The notes: a model not told the origin generated them from the sequence alone. DNA of 64,000 nt from Campylobacter iguaniorum (GCF_000736415.1 NZ_CP009043.1:186001-250000), one strand, 5' to 3'. Shown: positions 45,685 to 55,846, counted from the first letter of the stretch. A program made the numbers and translations.

Positions 45685-45992
45685 AAATGGCTGGAATATT
45701 TCTTATATTTATTTGTATGTTACACGCTTTTATCTGCTTGCTTCCAGGCTTCATCGTTGGATTTTTTTACGATATTGAGCGTTATAAAAAATGGATATTT
45801 TTAGTGCTGACAAGCTTGCTTTGCGTGGCTTTAAATTTGAGCAAAATTAGCGGATTTAGTGCTTTTGCTAGTGGATTTATGCTTGATTTTGTGGGAATTT
45901 ATTTTGGACTAATTATACTTATAGGATTTAGAAATATGGCAAAAAAAGCCGGACTTTGTAAGATTTGTGATAAATTTAGGAGAAAAAGTTGA
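45681..45992 (+). CDS. Hypothetical small membrane protein
   Basis: About 103 residues with three hydrophobic segments and a basic C-terminus containing a CKICDKF cysteine pair. Not recognised. Start GTG 45681 or ATG 45687; the former overlaps the rsmE stop. It overlaps polA by 4 nt. Confidence 0.65.
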   Translation: MKMAGIFLIFICMLHAFICLLPGFIVGFFYDIERYKKWIFLVLTSLLCVALNLSKISGFSAFASGFMLDFVGIYFGLIILIGFRNMAKKAGLCKICDKFRRKS

Positions 45993-48616
45993 AAAGCTTA
46001 ACTATTATTGATACATTTGGATTTTTTTTCAGGCTTTATTATGCTATGAGTGGGCTAAAGAACAAAGAGGGCAAGCCAAGCGGAATGGTGCATGGATTTG
46101 CCAATTTCATACATAATCTCAAAAATGATTTTCCAAGCGATTATATCGTTTTTGCCCTTGATAGTGGTGGTAAAACTTTTAGAAGTGAGATTGATCCAAA
46201 CTACAAAGCCAATCGTACCAGCCCGCCAGATGAGCTCAAAGCTCAGCTTCCAGTTTGTATAGAAATGATCGAAAAAATGGGGCTTTGCAGCCTTAGGCTT
46301 GAGGGCTATGAAGCTGATGATATCATAGCTAGCTTTGTCAAAAACAATAAAGATAAAGAGCTAGAAATCCGCGTCGTAACGCACGACAAAGACCTTTATC
46401 AGCTAATTAGCCCAAATGTTTTTATCTACAGCCCAGCCAAAAAAGAGCTATATGATAGAGCTGGTTGCTATGAAAAATACGGTGTTTATCCAGAACAAGT
46501 TAGGGATTTTCTCGCACTTTGTGGCGACAGTGCTGATAATATCCCAGGAGTCAAAGGCATCGGTGAAAAGGGCGCTAAAAAGCTGCTTGATGAGTTTGGA
46601 AGTATAGAAAATTTATATGAAAATTTGAGCCAAGTACGAAACGAACGCACAAAAAATATGCTTTTTGAGAGCAAAGAAAATGCCTTTATTTCCAAGCGTC
46701 TTGCGACTTTGTATGATGAGCTTGATACCCCAAATCTTGATAATGCCAAATTCCCGCAGACTAATCCTCTGCTAAAAATCACAGATATTTTGGAAGATTA
46801 CTCGCTAAATCGCCTCCTAACTCAGATCCAAAACACGAAAGATGAAAAAAAGCTAAGCTTCACTTCTGTGCTAATAACTGATGAAAATAAGCTTGTAAAT
46901 TTAGTAGAAAGTATCACAGAAGATACTTTGATCAGCTTCGATACAGAGACCACTGGCGTGGACGCAAAAAGTGCGAAAATAGTGGGCTTTAGCTTTTGTT
47001 TTAACGAGCAAATCAGCTACTATGTGCCACTAACTCACTCATATCTTGGCTGCCCAAAACAAATCAGTTTAGAGACTGCCAAATGGGCTATAAGCCAAAT
47101 TTACAAAGGCTTTGTCGTCGGACAAAATCTCAAATATGACTTTAGGATTATCAAAAATAACTTTGATCTAAATCCACCCAAAAACTACGCCGATACGATG
47201 ATTTTAGCGTGGCTTTATGACCCAAGCAGTGCTGTGGGTATGGACTCATTAGCTTTAAGACTTTATGATTATAAGACTATCAAATTTGAAGATGTGGTCG
47301 CTAAAGGTGAGACATTTGCGAGTGTGGAGTGCGAAAGTGCGGCTAAATATGCGAGTGAAGATGCGTGGATAACTTTGCGTTTTTATAAGACATTTTTGAA
47401 CTTACTTGAGCCAAATTTGCTAAAAATCGCTAGAGAAGTTGAGTTTGATTTTATTTTAACATTATTTGATATGGAAAGTAACGGAATTAGGCTAAATACT
47501 GATAAATTAAGAGAGCTGATTTCTAGTAATGAAGCGGCTTTAAAGAGTTTGACGAATGAAATTTACGAGCTTTGCGGGGAGAAATTTAATATAAATTCCA
47601 CCAAGCAGCTCGGCGTTGTGCTTTTTGAAAATCTCAAACTTCCAACCAAAAAAAAGACAAAAACAGGTTACAGCACTGATGAGAGTGTGCTTAGTGAGCT
47701 TTTGGAGACTCATCCAGTGATCCAAAAGTTGCTTGAATATAGGGAGCTTTATAAGCTTCAAAGCACATATTGTGAGCCACTTCTTGCACTAGCCCTAAAA
47801 GATCCAAATCAAAGAGTTTATACAAACTTTATCCACACAGGCACAGCCACAGGAAGGCTCTCAAGCAAAAATCCAAATCTCCAAAACATACCAGCGCGTG
47901 GAAGCCTAGCAAAGCAGATGAGAAGTGTGTTTGAAGCAAGAGATGGCTACAGTCTTATTTCTCTTGACTACTCTCAAATCGAGCTTAGACTTCTAGCTCA
48001 TTTTAGCAAGGATCCAGCTTTGCTAGAGGCGTTTAAAAATGGCGAAGATATTCACGCAAGAACGGCTATAAGTATATTTGGGACGAGCGATCCTAAAAAC
48101 AGAGCCATAGCCAAATCAATAAATTTCGGTCTTATTTATGGAATGGGAGCAAACAAGCTAAGTGGCGAGCTTGGCATTGATAAAAAAAGTGCAAAAGAGT
48201 ATATTGAGCTGTATTTCAAAGCGTTTTCAACCATAAAAGAGTTTTTGGAGAGCATAAAAGTAGGAGCCAAAAACGATGGTTTTGTGACGACTTTGCTTGG
48301 CAGAAAAAGGCTTTTTGACTTCTCTCACGCCACTCCTATGCAAGTAGCAATGTATGAAAGAGAAGCGGTAAATACGAAGTTTCAAGGCAGTGCGGCTGAT
48401 ATTATCAAGCTTGCCATGCTTGGCGTAAAAAGCTTATTAAGCGAAGATGCAAAACTGCTTTTGCAAATTCACGATGAGCTTATATTTGAAGTAAGAGATG
48501 ATCTGGCAAATGATTTTGCAAACAGAGTCAAAGAGCTTATGCAAAATGCAGTAAATTTAAATGTTCCTTTAATAGCAAATTCAACTATAGCTAAAAATTG
48601 GGGTGAGCTAAAGTAA
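45989..48616 (+). CDS. polA: DNA polymerase I
   Basis: An 875-residue Pol I with three domains. The 5' nuclease (residues 1-270) has ALDSGGKTFR, GYEADDIIAS and GDSADNIPGVKGIGEKGA. The 3'-5' exonuclease keeps its DEDD residues: SFDTETTG, LKYDFRI and YASEDAWITLRFY, so proofreading is probably active, unlike Taq. The polymerase has SLDYSQIELRLLAH, the O-helix with RAIAKSINFGLIYGMG and the catalytic LQIHDELIFEV. It starts with TTG 45989, with AGGAG upstream. Confidence 0.97.
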   Translation: MKSLTIIDTFGFFFRLYYAMSGLKNKEGKPSGMVHGFANFIHNLKNDFPSDYIVFALDSGGKTFRSEIDPNYKANRTSPPDELKAQLPVCIEMIEKMGLCSLRLEGYEADDIIASFVKNNKDKELEIRVVTHDKDLYQLISPNVFIYSPAKKELYDRAGCYEKYGVYPEQVRDFLALCGDSADNIPGVKGIGEKGAKKLLDEFGSIENLYENLSQVRNERTKNMLFESKENAFISKRLATLYDELDTPNLDNAKFPQTNPLLKITDILEDYSLNRLLTQIQNTKDEKKLSFTSVLITDENKLVNLVESITEDTLISFDTETTGVDAKSAKIVGFSFCFNEQISYYVPLTHSYLGCPKQISLETAKWAISQIYKGFVVGQNLKYDFRIIKNNFDLNPPKNYADTMILAWLYDPSSAVGMDSLALRLYDYKTIKFEDVVAKGETFASVECESAAKYASEDAWITLRFYKTFLNLLEPNLLKIAREVEFDFILTLFDMESNGIRLNTDKLRELISSNEAALKSLTNEIYELCGEKFNINSTKQLGVVLFENLKLPTKKKTKTGYSTDESVLSELLETHPVIQKLLEYRELYKLQSTYCEPLLALALKDPNQRVYTNFIHTGTATGRLSSKNPNLQNIPARGSLAKQMRSVFEARDGYSLISLDYSQIELRLLAHFSKDPALLEAFKNGEDIHARTAISIFGTSDPKNRAIAKSINFGLIYGMGANKLSGELGIDKKSAKEYIELYFKAFSTIKEFLESIKVGAKNDGFVTTLLGRKRLFDFSHATPMQVAMYEREAVNTKFQGSAADIIKLAMLGVKSLLSEDAKLLLQIHDELIFEVRDDLANDFANRVKELMQNAVNLNVPLIANSTIAKNWGELK

Positions 48617-48688
48617 GGATTTGTTTAAATTAAGTTAATTTTTTGCTTATTTATGCAATAATTAGCCATTTTACAACCTAGGATTTTT

Positions 48689-49459
48689 ATGGATTTATCT
48701 ACTATATTTGGTATGGTTTTAGCCGTTACAAGTATATCTGTGGGCGATATATTAGAGGGTGGAAATCCTCTTCACGTTATACACATTAGCTCACTACTTA
48801 TAGTTATTCCAACTGCGATGTTCTCAGCAGTAACAGCAACAAATAAAAAGTACGTAAAAGCAGCATTTAAAGAGCTAAAAGTAGCATTTAAAGGCTCTGG
48901 AATAGACCTTTCTAAACGTATAAATGAAATGGTAGAGTATAGCACTCTTGCTAGAAAAAACGGCATTCTTTCACTAGAGCAAAAGGCAGCTCAAATAGAC
49001 GATGAGTTTTTAAAAAGCGGTCTTAGTATGCTTGTAGATGGTCAGCCAATAGACGAAGTTAAAGAAAATCTTGAGCTTGCTATAGCAACTACTGAAGAGT
49101 ATTATCACGAGTGCGCACACTTTTGGATGAGAACTGGCGAGAGCTGTCCTACATTTGGTCTTGTTGGAGCCGTTATGGGTCTGATGCTAGCACTTCAGCT
49201 TCTTGATGATCCAGCAGCAATGGCAGCTGGTATTGCTGGAGCGTTTACGGCTACTGTTACTGGTATCATGGGAGCTTACGCATTTTTTGGTCCTTGGGGA
49301 ACAAAAATAATGGGAAATGCAAAAGATATCATAAAAGAAAAAGAGATGATAGTCGAGGCTCTTGTAGGTATCGCTGAGGGTTCAAATCCTAGAAGTTTGG
49401 AGTCAAAACTATTTAACTTCTTAGATAAAAACGAACCAAAAGTTTCTCAATTCAATTAA
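48689..49459 (+). CDS. motA: Flagellar stator protein MotA
   Basis: A 256-residue protein with four membrane helices and a large cytoplasmic loop. The C-terminal helices contain CPTFGLVGAVMGLMLALQ and GAFTATVTGIMGAYAFFGPWG, the proton-channel segments of MotA. With MotB it forms the proton-driven stator. A GCAATAAT -10-like element and an AGGA site precede it; it opens the motAB unit. Confidence 0.96.
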   Translation: MDLSTIFGMVLAVTSISVGDILEGGNPLHVIHISSLLIVIPTAMFSAVTATNKKYVKAAFKELKVAFKGSGIDLSKRINEMVEYSTLARKNGILSLEQKAAQIDDEFLKSGLSMLVDGQPIDEVKENLELAIATTEEYYHECAHFWMRTGESCPTFGLVGAVMGLMLALQLLDDPAAMAAGIAGAFTATVTGIMGAYAFFGPWGTKIMGNAKDIIKEKEMIVEALVGIAEGSNPRSLESKLFNFLDKNEPKVSQFN

Positions 49460-49467
49460 GGTAAAAA

Positions 49468-50184
49468 ATGGCAAAAAAAAAGAAGTGTCCGGAGTGTCCA
49501 GCTGGCGAAAAATGGGCTGTACCATACGCGGATTTCTTGTCGCTTTTGCTAGCACTTTTTATCGCTCTTTATGCTATTTCTGCTGTAAATACTGCAAAAG
49601 TTGAAGCTCTAAAAACTGAGTTAATAAAAGTATTTGACTTCCCAGATTCAAAAGGCGTCAAAGATAGCTCCAAAAACTCAAAAAATGAAAAACAGTTTGA
49701 TGGACCAGGTATCGCTATGCAAAATAGCGAAAGCGTAGCAAAAAAAGAAAACACAAATAATGAACGATATAGAGTTGCATTAGATCAAGCAGAAAACCAA
49801 ATAGCAATCGATCTCCCAACTGGTGTTAAATTTGATGAAAAAAGCTATGCAGTGTATAATCCAGATATGATAAATTTCATACATATTATTTCTATGATTA
49901 TCAAAAAAATGCCCGAATCAGTAGCCATTGAGGTTCGTGGATATGCAAATGATTATGGTAATTACGAGGCTGATTATAAGCTAGGAGCTGATAGGGCTTA
50001 TAGCGTTTTAAAAATGCTTATAGATAATGGAATAGATCCAAAAAGACTCAGGTACACTTCTTATGGTGATAGTGTGGTACTAAAAAACACAGATCCAAAG
50101 ATAGCTAAAGTATATTTTAAAGTTGATATAAGGGATAAAAAGGCTCAAAATTCAGTTTTAGACCTTATTAGCGAAATAAAATAA
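49468..50184 (+). CDS. motB: Flagellar stator protein MotB
   Basis: A 238-residue protein with one membrane helix after a short lysine-rich N-terminus; the proton-carrying aspartate is in PYADFLSLLLALF (Asp24). The periplasmic OmpA-like domain (VRGYANDYGNYEADYKLGADRAYSVLKML has the family pattern, given here by its ends at residues 153-181) anchors stators to peptidoglycan. Nine nt after motA, with a TAAGG ribosome site. Confidence 0.95.
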   Translation: MAKKKKCPECPAGEKWAVPYADFLSLLLALFIALYAISAVNTAKVEALKTELIKVFDFPDSKGVKDSSKNSKNEKQFDGPGIAMQNSESVAKKENTNNERYRVALDQAENQIAIDLPTGVKFDEKSYAVYNPDMINFIHIISMIIKKMPESVAIEVRGYANDYGNYEADYKLGADRAYSVLKMLIDNGIDPKRLRYTSYGDSVVLKNTDPKIAKVYFKVDIRDKKAQNSVLDLISEIK

Positions 50185-50260
50185 TAATAATTATTAAGTA
50201 TCATTTTAGTGAAATTTTGATAATCTTGTAAAATAAATTTAAAAATCCGAAGGAGTAAAT

Positions 50261-50545
50261 ATGGCAGTAAAAATTACTGATATTTGTATAAGTTGTGGTT
50301 CATGTATAGATGAATGCCCTGTTGAAGCTATAGTTGATGATAGCGATAACCCAACTGGCGAAGATACTTATTATGTATATGCAGACAAATGTGTTGAGTG
50401 TGTAGGTCATAATGATAGCCCAGCTTGCGCTGATGCCTGTCCGACTGATGGCTGTATCGTATGGAGTGATGTTGTTTCTGGGCAACCAAGCAGAAGCGAT
50501 ATCGGTGCTGATTTAAGAAGCTCTGGCACTCCAGTTGTAGCATAA
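50261..50545 (+). CDS. 2[4Fe-4S] ferredoxin
   Basis: A 94-residue ferredoxin. The first cluster set is CISCGSCIDECP, the second CVECVGHNDSPACADACP, where the eight-residue insert between cysteines marks the Allochromatium-type subgroup. It ends in an uncharged tail. Strong GAAGGAG site. An electron carrier, possibly for pyruvate or 2-oxoglutarate oxidoreductases. A second, related ferredoxin lies at 57.9 kb. Confidence 0.92.
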   Translation: MAVKITDICISCGSCIDECPVEAIVDDSDNPTGEDTYYVYADKCVECVGHNDSPACADACPTDGCIVWSDVVSGQPSRSDIGADLRSSGTPVVA

Positions 50546-50549
50546 ATTT

Positions 50550-50572
50550 ATAAGCCACACTTCGTGGCTTAT
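50550..50572 (+). terminator. Hairpin after the ferredoxin gene, likely terminator
   Basis: A perfect 9-bp inverted repeat (ATAAGCCAC and GTGGCTTAT) around an ACTTC loop, starting 4 nt after the ferredoxin stop. There is no immediate T-run, so termination strength is uncertain. Confidence 0.6.
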
Positions 50573-50642
50573 ACTATAATTAAATGTGTAAATTATATTT
50601 TTATCAAAAAATATGGCAATATTTCTTTAAGCTTATTTCTGA

Positions 50643-50648
50643 TATAAT
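50643..50648 (+). promoter_or_regulatory. -10 element of ndk
   Basis: Perfect TATAAT 43 nt before the ndk ATG, with T-rich DNA upstream and an AAGGAG ribosome site downstream. It probably drives ndk-yceD-rpmF-plsX-fabH. Confidence 0.65.
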
Positions 50649-50691
50649 CCCAATTCTGTAAAAAATTTCAACCATCATTTAAGGAGATTTA

Positions 50692-51105
50692 ATGGAGCAA
50701 ACATTATCTATAATCAAACCTGATGCCGTTAAAAAGGGCGTTATTGGTAAAATCATTGATAGATTTGAGAGCAACGGTTTAAGAATCGCAGCAGCAAAAA
50801 AATTACAACTAAGCACTGAAGATGCTAAGAAATTTTATGAAGTTCATGCAGCTAGACCATTTTATGGCGAGCTAGTTGAGTTTATGACAAGCGGTCCAGT
50901 TGTTGTTATGGTATTAGAAGGCGAAAACGCGGTTATGAAAAATCGTGAGCTTATGGGCGCTACAAATCCTAAAGAAGCTGCTCCTGGTACAATCAGAGCA
51001 GATTTTGCTGAGAGTATAGATGCAAATGCGGTTCACGGAAGTGACTGTTTAGAAAATGCAGCTATAGAAATCGCATTTTTCTTTGCAAAAAGAGAAATTT
51101 GCTAA
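50692..51105 (+). CDS. ndk: Nucleoside diphosphate kinase
   Basis: A 137-residue NDP kinase balancing nucleoside triphosphate pools. [10 protein letters not shown] at the start, [26 protein letters not shown] and the phosphorylated histidine in [12 protein letters not shown] are intact. Confidence 0.97.
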   Translation: MEQTLSIIKPDAVKKGVIGKIIDRFESNGLRIAAAKKLQLSTEDAKKFYEVHAARPFYGELVEFMTSGPVVVMVLEGENAVMKNRELMGATNPKEAAPGTIRADFAESIDANAVHGSDCLENAAIEIAFFFAKREIC

Positions 51106-51112
51106 TTTAAAA

Positions 51113-51478
51113 ATGAAAATACCATTTGATAAATTGACATTTCCTGGCACTGAGTTTGAAGAGCTATTTGATGAGCTTAAATTTAGTGGAAAATTAGTAA
51201 AAGTTGATCTAAAAATGGCTAAATGTGAAGCTAAAATCACTGGAAATTTAAAACACTATTGCGATAGATGCGGTAAGAATATAAATTTAGCCCTAGATGA
51301 GGAAGTTTCACTGTTTTTAAGCAACGGAACATATAAAGATCACGAGAACGAACTCAGTGATACTATTGAATTTTATGATGGCGAAATTGACATCGATGAA
51401 ATTTTTCAAAGTGAAATAGAATCATATAAAAGTGACTATTTCTATTGTGATGAATGTAAAATTTTAGAAGGAGAATAA
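51113..51478 (+). CDS. yceD: YceD/DUF177 family protein
   Basis: A 121-residue protein with the DUF177 pattern: a beta-rich N-terminus, a zinc-ribbon-like cysteine pair CDRCGKNI, an acidic stretch with [18 protein letters not shown], and [10 protein letters not shown]. YceD lies directly before rpmF in most bacteria and, in plants and E. coli, has been linked to 23S rRNA maturation. The ATG at 51113 is chosen; the ribosome site is weak and the gene begins 8 nt after ndk. Confidence 0.85.
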
Positions 51479-51479
51479 A

Positions 51480-51626
51480 ATGGCAGTACCTAAACGTAGA
51501 GTGAGTCATACAAGAGCAGCAAAACGCAGAACTCACTATAAAGTAACTCTTCCTATGCCTGTAAAAGACAAAGATGGCAGCTGGAAAATGCCTCACCGTA
51601 TCAATAAAACAACTGGCGAATATTAA
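51480..51626 (+). CDS. rpmF: 50S ribosomal protein L32
   Basis: A 48-residue basic protein starting [20 protein letters not shown], the conserved L32 N-terminus, and ending [24 protein letters not shown] precedes the ATG, giving a strong ribosome site. It has no zinc-ligand cysteines, so it is the zinc-independent form. The yceD-rpmF-plsX-fabH order is the standard bacterial arrangement. Confidence 0.97.
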
Positions 51627-51634
51627 TATCTAAA

Positions 51635-52624
51635 ATGATTAGTATAGCAATAGACGCTATGGGTGGGGACTTTGGTCCAAAACCGATTATAGACGGCGTT
51701 ATCGATGCTTTAAATGTTAAAGAATTTAACGCCGTTTTAGTAGGTGATAGCAAAGAATTAAAGCCCCTTATACCAGATGAATATGCAAGATTTATAACAT
51801 ACGTCGAATCTAGCGAAGTATTTTCTATGGGCGAAAGTGCTACAGATGTTCTAAAAAGAAAAGAAAGTAGTATTTTTAAAGCTGTAGATTTGGTCAAAAA
51901 CAAAGAGTGTCAAGCTGTGGTTTCAGCAGGTCATAGTGGAGCTACTATGAGTCTAGCAACTCTGAGAATTGGACGCTTAAAAAATGTTTCTAGACCGGCA
52001 ATTGCTACTCTTATGCCAACTTCGGCAAACAAACAAACACTTGTTCTTGATGTTGGAGCCAATGTAGATTGCAAAGCTGAGCATTTGTTTCAGTTTGGAG
52101 TCATGGGCGAGGCTTACGCTAAGCAGATAATGAGAATCCAAAATCCAAAAATTGGTCTTTTAAGTAATGGCGAAGAAGATTGCAAGGGCAATGAAGTAAC
52201 AAAAGAGGCGTTTGAACTCCTATCAAAATTAGATAGTTTTGTTGGGAATGTAGAAGGTCATCAAATTTTTGATGGTAGTGTTGATGTGATTATTTGTGAT
52301 GGTTTTGTAGGAAATATACTTCTTAAAACCAGCGAAGGTGTCGCTAGTGCTATATCAAAAATCATAAAACAAAATATAAAAAAATCTCTTTTAACGATAA
52401 TGGGAGCATTATTGATGAAAGGTATTTTTAAAAATTTAAAAACACAAATAGATTATGATGAGTACGGTGGCGCTCCGCTCCTTGGCGTAAAAGATTGCGT
52501 TATTATCAGCCATGGAAAAAGTAGCCCAAAAGCTGTTAAAAACGCCATATTTCAAGCGTTGAAATTTGCTGGGTCAGATATAAATAAAGTCATAGAAGAC
52601 GAACTTTCTCATTTTGTCAGGTAA
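51635..52624 (+). CDS. plsX: Phosphate acyltransferase PlsX
   Basis: A 329-residue enzyme forming acyl-phosphate from acyl-ACP for phospholipid synthesis. [37 protein letters not shown] and the [18 protein letters not shown] block are characteristic. It feeds PlsY (54.8 kb). Starts 8 nt after rpmF. Confidence 0.97.
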   Translation: MISIAIDAMGGDFGPKPIIDGVIDALNVKEFNAVLVGDSKELKPLIPDEYARFITYVESSEVFSMGESATDVLKRKESSIFKAVDLVKNKECQAVVSAGHSGATMSLATLRIGRLKNVSRPAIATLMPTSANKQTLVLDVGANVDCKAEHLFQFGVMGEAYAKQIMRIQNPKIGLLSNGEEDCKGNEVTKEAFELLSKLDSFVGNVEGHQIFDGSVDVIICDGFVGNILLKTSEGVASAISKIIKQNIKKSLLTIMGALLMKGIFKNLKTQIDYDEYGGAPLLGVKDCVIISHGKSSPKAVKNAIFQALKFAGSDINKVIEDELSHFVR

Positions 52625-52632
52625 TAACTAGT

Positions 52633-53619
52633 ATGAAAAAAGCATCATTGATTTCAGTTGGAGCATATACTCCCAAACATATCTTAACCAACTTTGATCT
52701 AGAAAAAATGGTCGATACGAGCAATGAATGGATTGTAAAAAGAACTGGAATCAATACTAGATGCATAGCCAAAGATGAGGTCACAAGCGACCTTGCAACC
52801 AAGGCTGCACTTGTTGCTTTGCAAAGATCTGGATTAGATAAAAGCGAGATTGATGCTCTTATTTGTGCTACTGTTACACCTGATTATTTTTGTATGCCAT
52901 CAACTGCTTGCAAAATTGCTTCAAATCTAAATTTAAATAATGTCACTGCTTTTGATATTAGTGCAGCTTGCACTGGTTTTATTTATCTTTTAGATATTGC
53001 AAAAAGTATGATAGAAAGTGGCTCTAAAAAAAATGTCTTAATAGTCGGCGCTGAGAAGTTCAGCTCTATTATTGATTGGAGCGATAGAAGTACTTGTGTG
53101 CTATTTGGCGATGGTGCAGGAGCTGCTGTAATAAGTGCTAGAGATGATAATGAGATAATCGATATACACACATCAAGTGATGGAAGCAAGGGTGATTTGC
53201 TTATAACTCCAGGATGTGGCACAGTAAATCCAGCTAGTCAAGAGGTCCTTGATAAAAAGCTAAATTTCTTACATATGGCTGGAAATGAAGTCTTTAAAGT
53301 AGCAGTTCAAACTCTTACAAAAGACGTCGTTGATATTTTAGAAAAAAATAAAATCGCTAGTGAACAAGTTGATCTTTTTATCCCGCACCAAGCAAATTTA
53401 AGAATCATAGAAGCAGTTAAGCAACGCTTAAATTTCACAGATGAACAATGCGTAGTAACTGTCTCAAAATATGGCAATACAAGCTCAGCATCAATCCCTA
53501 TGGCTATGAATGAAGCTTACGAAAGTGGTCGCTTAAAACAAGGCGATTTAATCTTGCTTGATGCATTTGGTGGTGGTTTTACTTGGGGCTCTGCTCTGCT
53601 TAAATTTGGCGGTAAATAA
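52633..53619 (+). CDS. fabH: 3-oxoacyl-ACP synthase III
   Basis: A 328-residue condensing enzyme that starts fatty acid chains from acetyl-CoA and malonyl-ACP. The catalytic triad is visible: Cys in [10 protein letters not shown], His in IPHQANLRI and Asn in [16 protein letters not shown] closes the protein. Eight nt after plsX. Confidence 0.97.
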   Translation: MKKASLISVGAYTPKHILTNFDLEKMVDTSNEWIVKRTGINTRCIAKDEVTSDLATKAALVALQRSGLDKSEIDALICATVTPDYFCMPSTACKIASNLNLNNVTAFDISAACTGFIYLLDIAKSMIESGSKKNVLIVGAEKFSSIIDWSDRSTCVLFGDGAGAAVISARDDNEIIDIHTSSDGSKGDLLITPGCGTVNPASQEVLDKKLNFLHMAGNEVFKVAVQTLTKDVVDILEKNKIASEQVDLFIPHQANLRIIEAVKQRLNFTDEQCVVTVSKYGNTSSASIPMAMNEAYESGRLKQGDLILLDAFGGGFTWGSALLKFGGK

Positions 53620-53646
53620 CCAAACTCATTTTTAGAATTCTTATGT

Positions 53647-53652
53647 TATAAT
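53647..53652 (+). promoter_or_regulatory. -10 element of the PilZ gene
   Basis: Perfect TATAAT 30 nt before the ATG at 53682, with an AAGGAAG ribosome site between. It probably drives the PilZ gene, plsY and folB. Confidence 0.6.
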
Positions 53653-53681
53653 CTTACAAATATTATTTGTTAAGGAAGCCG

Positions 53682-54821
53682 ATGAGTTATGAGGGGCGAG
53701 AGCAACTTGTATTGAGCTGCATGGAAATTCTACAAAGTCTTAAACAAGATTATATAGATCAGACAAAACTTTTAGTCAAAGATAGTCAAAAATACATAGA
53801 TCTTTACGAGCTAGACGACACTTTGTCTTTGATATTTGATTCAATTTTCCAAAAAACATACGATGAAAATAATCTAAAAAAAAGCATATATAAGTGTTTT
53901 GAAAACGATGAAAACTACGCAAAATACATTGTGCTTTATTCGATGTTTCATTTGCTGCATAAATTTAGCATCACTCTTAAAGAAAAATATCCAAATTTGC
54001 TAGATCATATTGTCTATTTGCAAAACGCCATAGAGTCTTTTCAAGATATTTTTAGGATAAATAAAACTAAAAATAAAGATATTTCTTATTCAAGCTCAAA
54101 TTCTATTAAATTTAGCTCATCTGGTGGTGGCTTTGTATTTTTTGGAAATTTAATCGATGAATTAAAAAGAATGCATTCTCAAAATGAAGAGCTTTTGTTT
54201 TTGAATTTATACAATGGTGTTAATGTAGAATGCAAATCAAGAATAGTCAGTATAGATGATGACAAAGTGGTTTGCAAGGTAAATTTGATGCAAATTTTGG
54301 CTATGAAAGAAGAAGGAAATGCTTTTATAGTCAAAAGTGGAAGCATGGTTAGCAACATAAAAGCAGATATTGCAAGTATAAATTTGACAAATGATACAGT
54401 CACGATAAAAAACTTCACTCACATGGAAAAGATGTTTGCGAGCCAAAGAAAATATCCAAGAGTTCATCCAAATAAATTTACCAAAGTCATGCTCTCAAAC
54501 GGGGATGGTCTTGAGGTTCAAGGCAAACTTTTTGATATTTCTCAAGGCGGTATCGGCGTAGTCAGCATGGATAATCCAGGCTTTAAAAATGGCGAAAATA
54601 TAAGGGCTAAATTTAGTCTGATTATGCCAAAAAGTGATGAAAATATTGATGTGGATTTAGAGCTTAAACTAGTAGTTGCGCTAAATTATCAAGGCTCAAT
54701 GAGATATTGCTGCCAGATAATAAATGAGCAGCCAATCACCCAAAAAATAGTTGAATTTTCTAAGCTCAGAGTAGAAGAAACGCTCGAAGAGCTTAAAGAA
54801 AAAGTTGCTTTATATAAATAA
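53682..54821 (+). CDS. PilZ domain protein
   Basis: A 379-residue protein. The N-terminal 250 residues are mostly helical and not recognised, with a serine-rich stretch near residue 125. The C-terminal 120 residues form a PilZ domain: the arginine motif RKYPRVHP, then the D-x-S-x-x-G element in FDISQGGIGV. Such domains bind cyclic di-GMP, although many Campylobacter species have few enzymes for that nucleotide. ATG 53682 has an AAGGAAG site; the longer frame upstream would start before it without one. Confidence 0.8.
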   Translation: MSYEGREQLVLSCMEILQSLKQDYIDQTKLLVKDSQKYIDLYELDDTLSLIFDSIFQKTYDENNLKKSIYKCFENDENYAKYIVLYSMFHLLHKFSITLKEKYPNLLDHIVYLQNAIESFQDIFRINKTKNKDISYSSSNSIKFSSSGGGFVFFGNLIDELKRMHSQNEELLFLNLYNGVNVECKSRIVSIDDDKVVCKVNLMQILAMKEEGNAFIVKSGSMVSNIKADIASINLTNDTVTIKNFTHMEKMFASQRKYPRVHPNKFTKVMLSNGDGLEVQGKLFDISQGGIGVVSMDNPGFKNGENIRAKFSLIMPKSDENIDVDLELKLVVALNYQGSMRYCCQIINEQPITQKIVEFSKLRVEETLEELKEKVALYK

Positions 54822-54836
54822 AATAAAAGGTTAAAA

Positions 54837-55454
54837 ATGAATGAAAATATTATTGCTTACGCTGTAGCTTATCTTATCGGAGCTATACCATTTGGGCTTA
54901 TTTTGGCTATGGTTTTTGGCAAAACAAACATCGCAAAAGAAGGTAGCCACAGTATCGGGGCGACAAACGTGCTTAGGGTTATGAAAGAATCAAATCCAAA
55001 ACTTGCCAAAAGATTAGCAGTTTTGACAGTGGTTTGTGACGCTCTAAAAGGTCTTGTGCCAATGATTATAGCAAAGGCTTTTTTCGATCTTAGTGATCAA
55101 ACTATCTGGACAATGGCGGTTTTAGCCGTGCTTGGACACTGCTTTTCTCCTTATCTTAAATTCGAAGGCGGAAAAGGCATAGCTACTGGGGCTGGAGTTT
55201 TGGCTTATTTCTTGCCTATTGAATTAATCTGCGCTTTGGTCGTCTGGTTTATCGTAGGAAAAGTACTGAAAATATCAAGCTTAGCATCTTTGCTGGCTCT
55301 TCTTACTCTTATTGTGGCTTCTTTTGTGTTTCATTATGATATGCCAGTTATCAACACTCACGCTCCGATTTTTATCATCGCTTTTGTGGTTGTTTACAAG
55401 CATTTGCCAAATATCAAAAGGCTACTTTGTGGAGCTGAAAGAAGAGTTATTTGA
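54837..55454 (+). CDS. plsY: Glycerol-3-phosphate acyltransferase PlsY
   Basis: A 205-residue membrane enzyme with five helices that acylates glycerol 3-phosphate using the acyl-phosphate made by PlsX. Three conserved motifs are visible: SHSIGATNVLR, the second with KFEGGKGIATGAG, and the later HAPIFIIAF region. Overlaps folB by 4 nt. Confidence 0.96.
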   Translation: MNENIIAYAVAYLIGAIPFGLILAMVFGKTNIAKEGSHSIGATNVLRVMKESNPKLAKRLAVLTVVCDALKGLVPMIIAKAFFDLSDQTIWTMAVLAVLGHCFSPYLKFEGGKGIATGAGVLAYFLPIELICALVVWFIVGKVLKISSLASLLALLTLIVASFVFHYDMPVINTHAPIFIIAFVVVYKHLPNIKRLLCGAERRVI

Positions 55455-55768
55455 TAAGCGTATTCATAGAAAATTTGGAGTTTGAAACGATAATTGGGCT
55501 TTTGGATTTTGAAAGAATTGAGAAGCAAAAAATTACCGTGCAAGCTGAGTTTAGAGCTAAAGAATTTGTTGATTATGCTAAAACTTGCGAGTTTATACAG
55601 GCTAAATTTGACAAAAAGAAATTTGGAACTGTTGAGAGTGCACTAGAGTATTTTAAGACTAAATTTAAAAAGAAATTTCCGACTTTAGAGTATTTTTATA
55701 TGAAAATCTCTAAGGTTGATATTATCCCTAATGCCATTGTAGGTGCCAAAATTCAGAAGTTTTATTAA
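55451..55768 (+). CDS. folB: Dihydroneopterin aldolase-like protein
   Basis: A 105-residue tunnel-fold protein: IENLEFETIIGLLDFERIEKQ matches the FolB N-terminus (substrate glutamate, then G-x-x-x-x-E-R), and KISKVDIIPNA with a C-terminal lysine-containing strand fits the rest. FolB cleaves dihydroneopterin in folate synthesis. It starts with TTG over the plsY stop. The short length and divergent middle lower certainty. Confidence 0.72.
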   Translation: MISVFIENLEFETIIGLLDFERIEKQKITVQAEFRAKEFVDYAKTCEFIQAKFDKKKFGTVESALEYFKTKFKKKFPTLEYFYMKISKVDIIPNAIVGAKIQKFY

Positions 55769-55846
55769 ATTAAATTTAAAAAAACTTGAAATCTTGCTTA
55801 ATTTATGATACAATCACGATAAAATTTAAGCTTTAAGGAAAACATA

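Noticed and set aside
49468-49485. A9 run at the start of motB as a phase-variation tract
   Set aside because: It encodes the ordinary lysine-rich MotB N-terminus and is short; Campylobacter phase variation normally uses longer G/C tracts, none of which (8 or more) was seen in the window.
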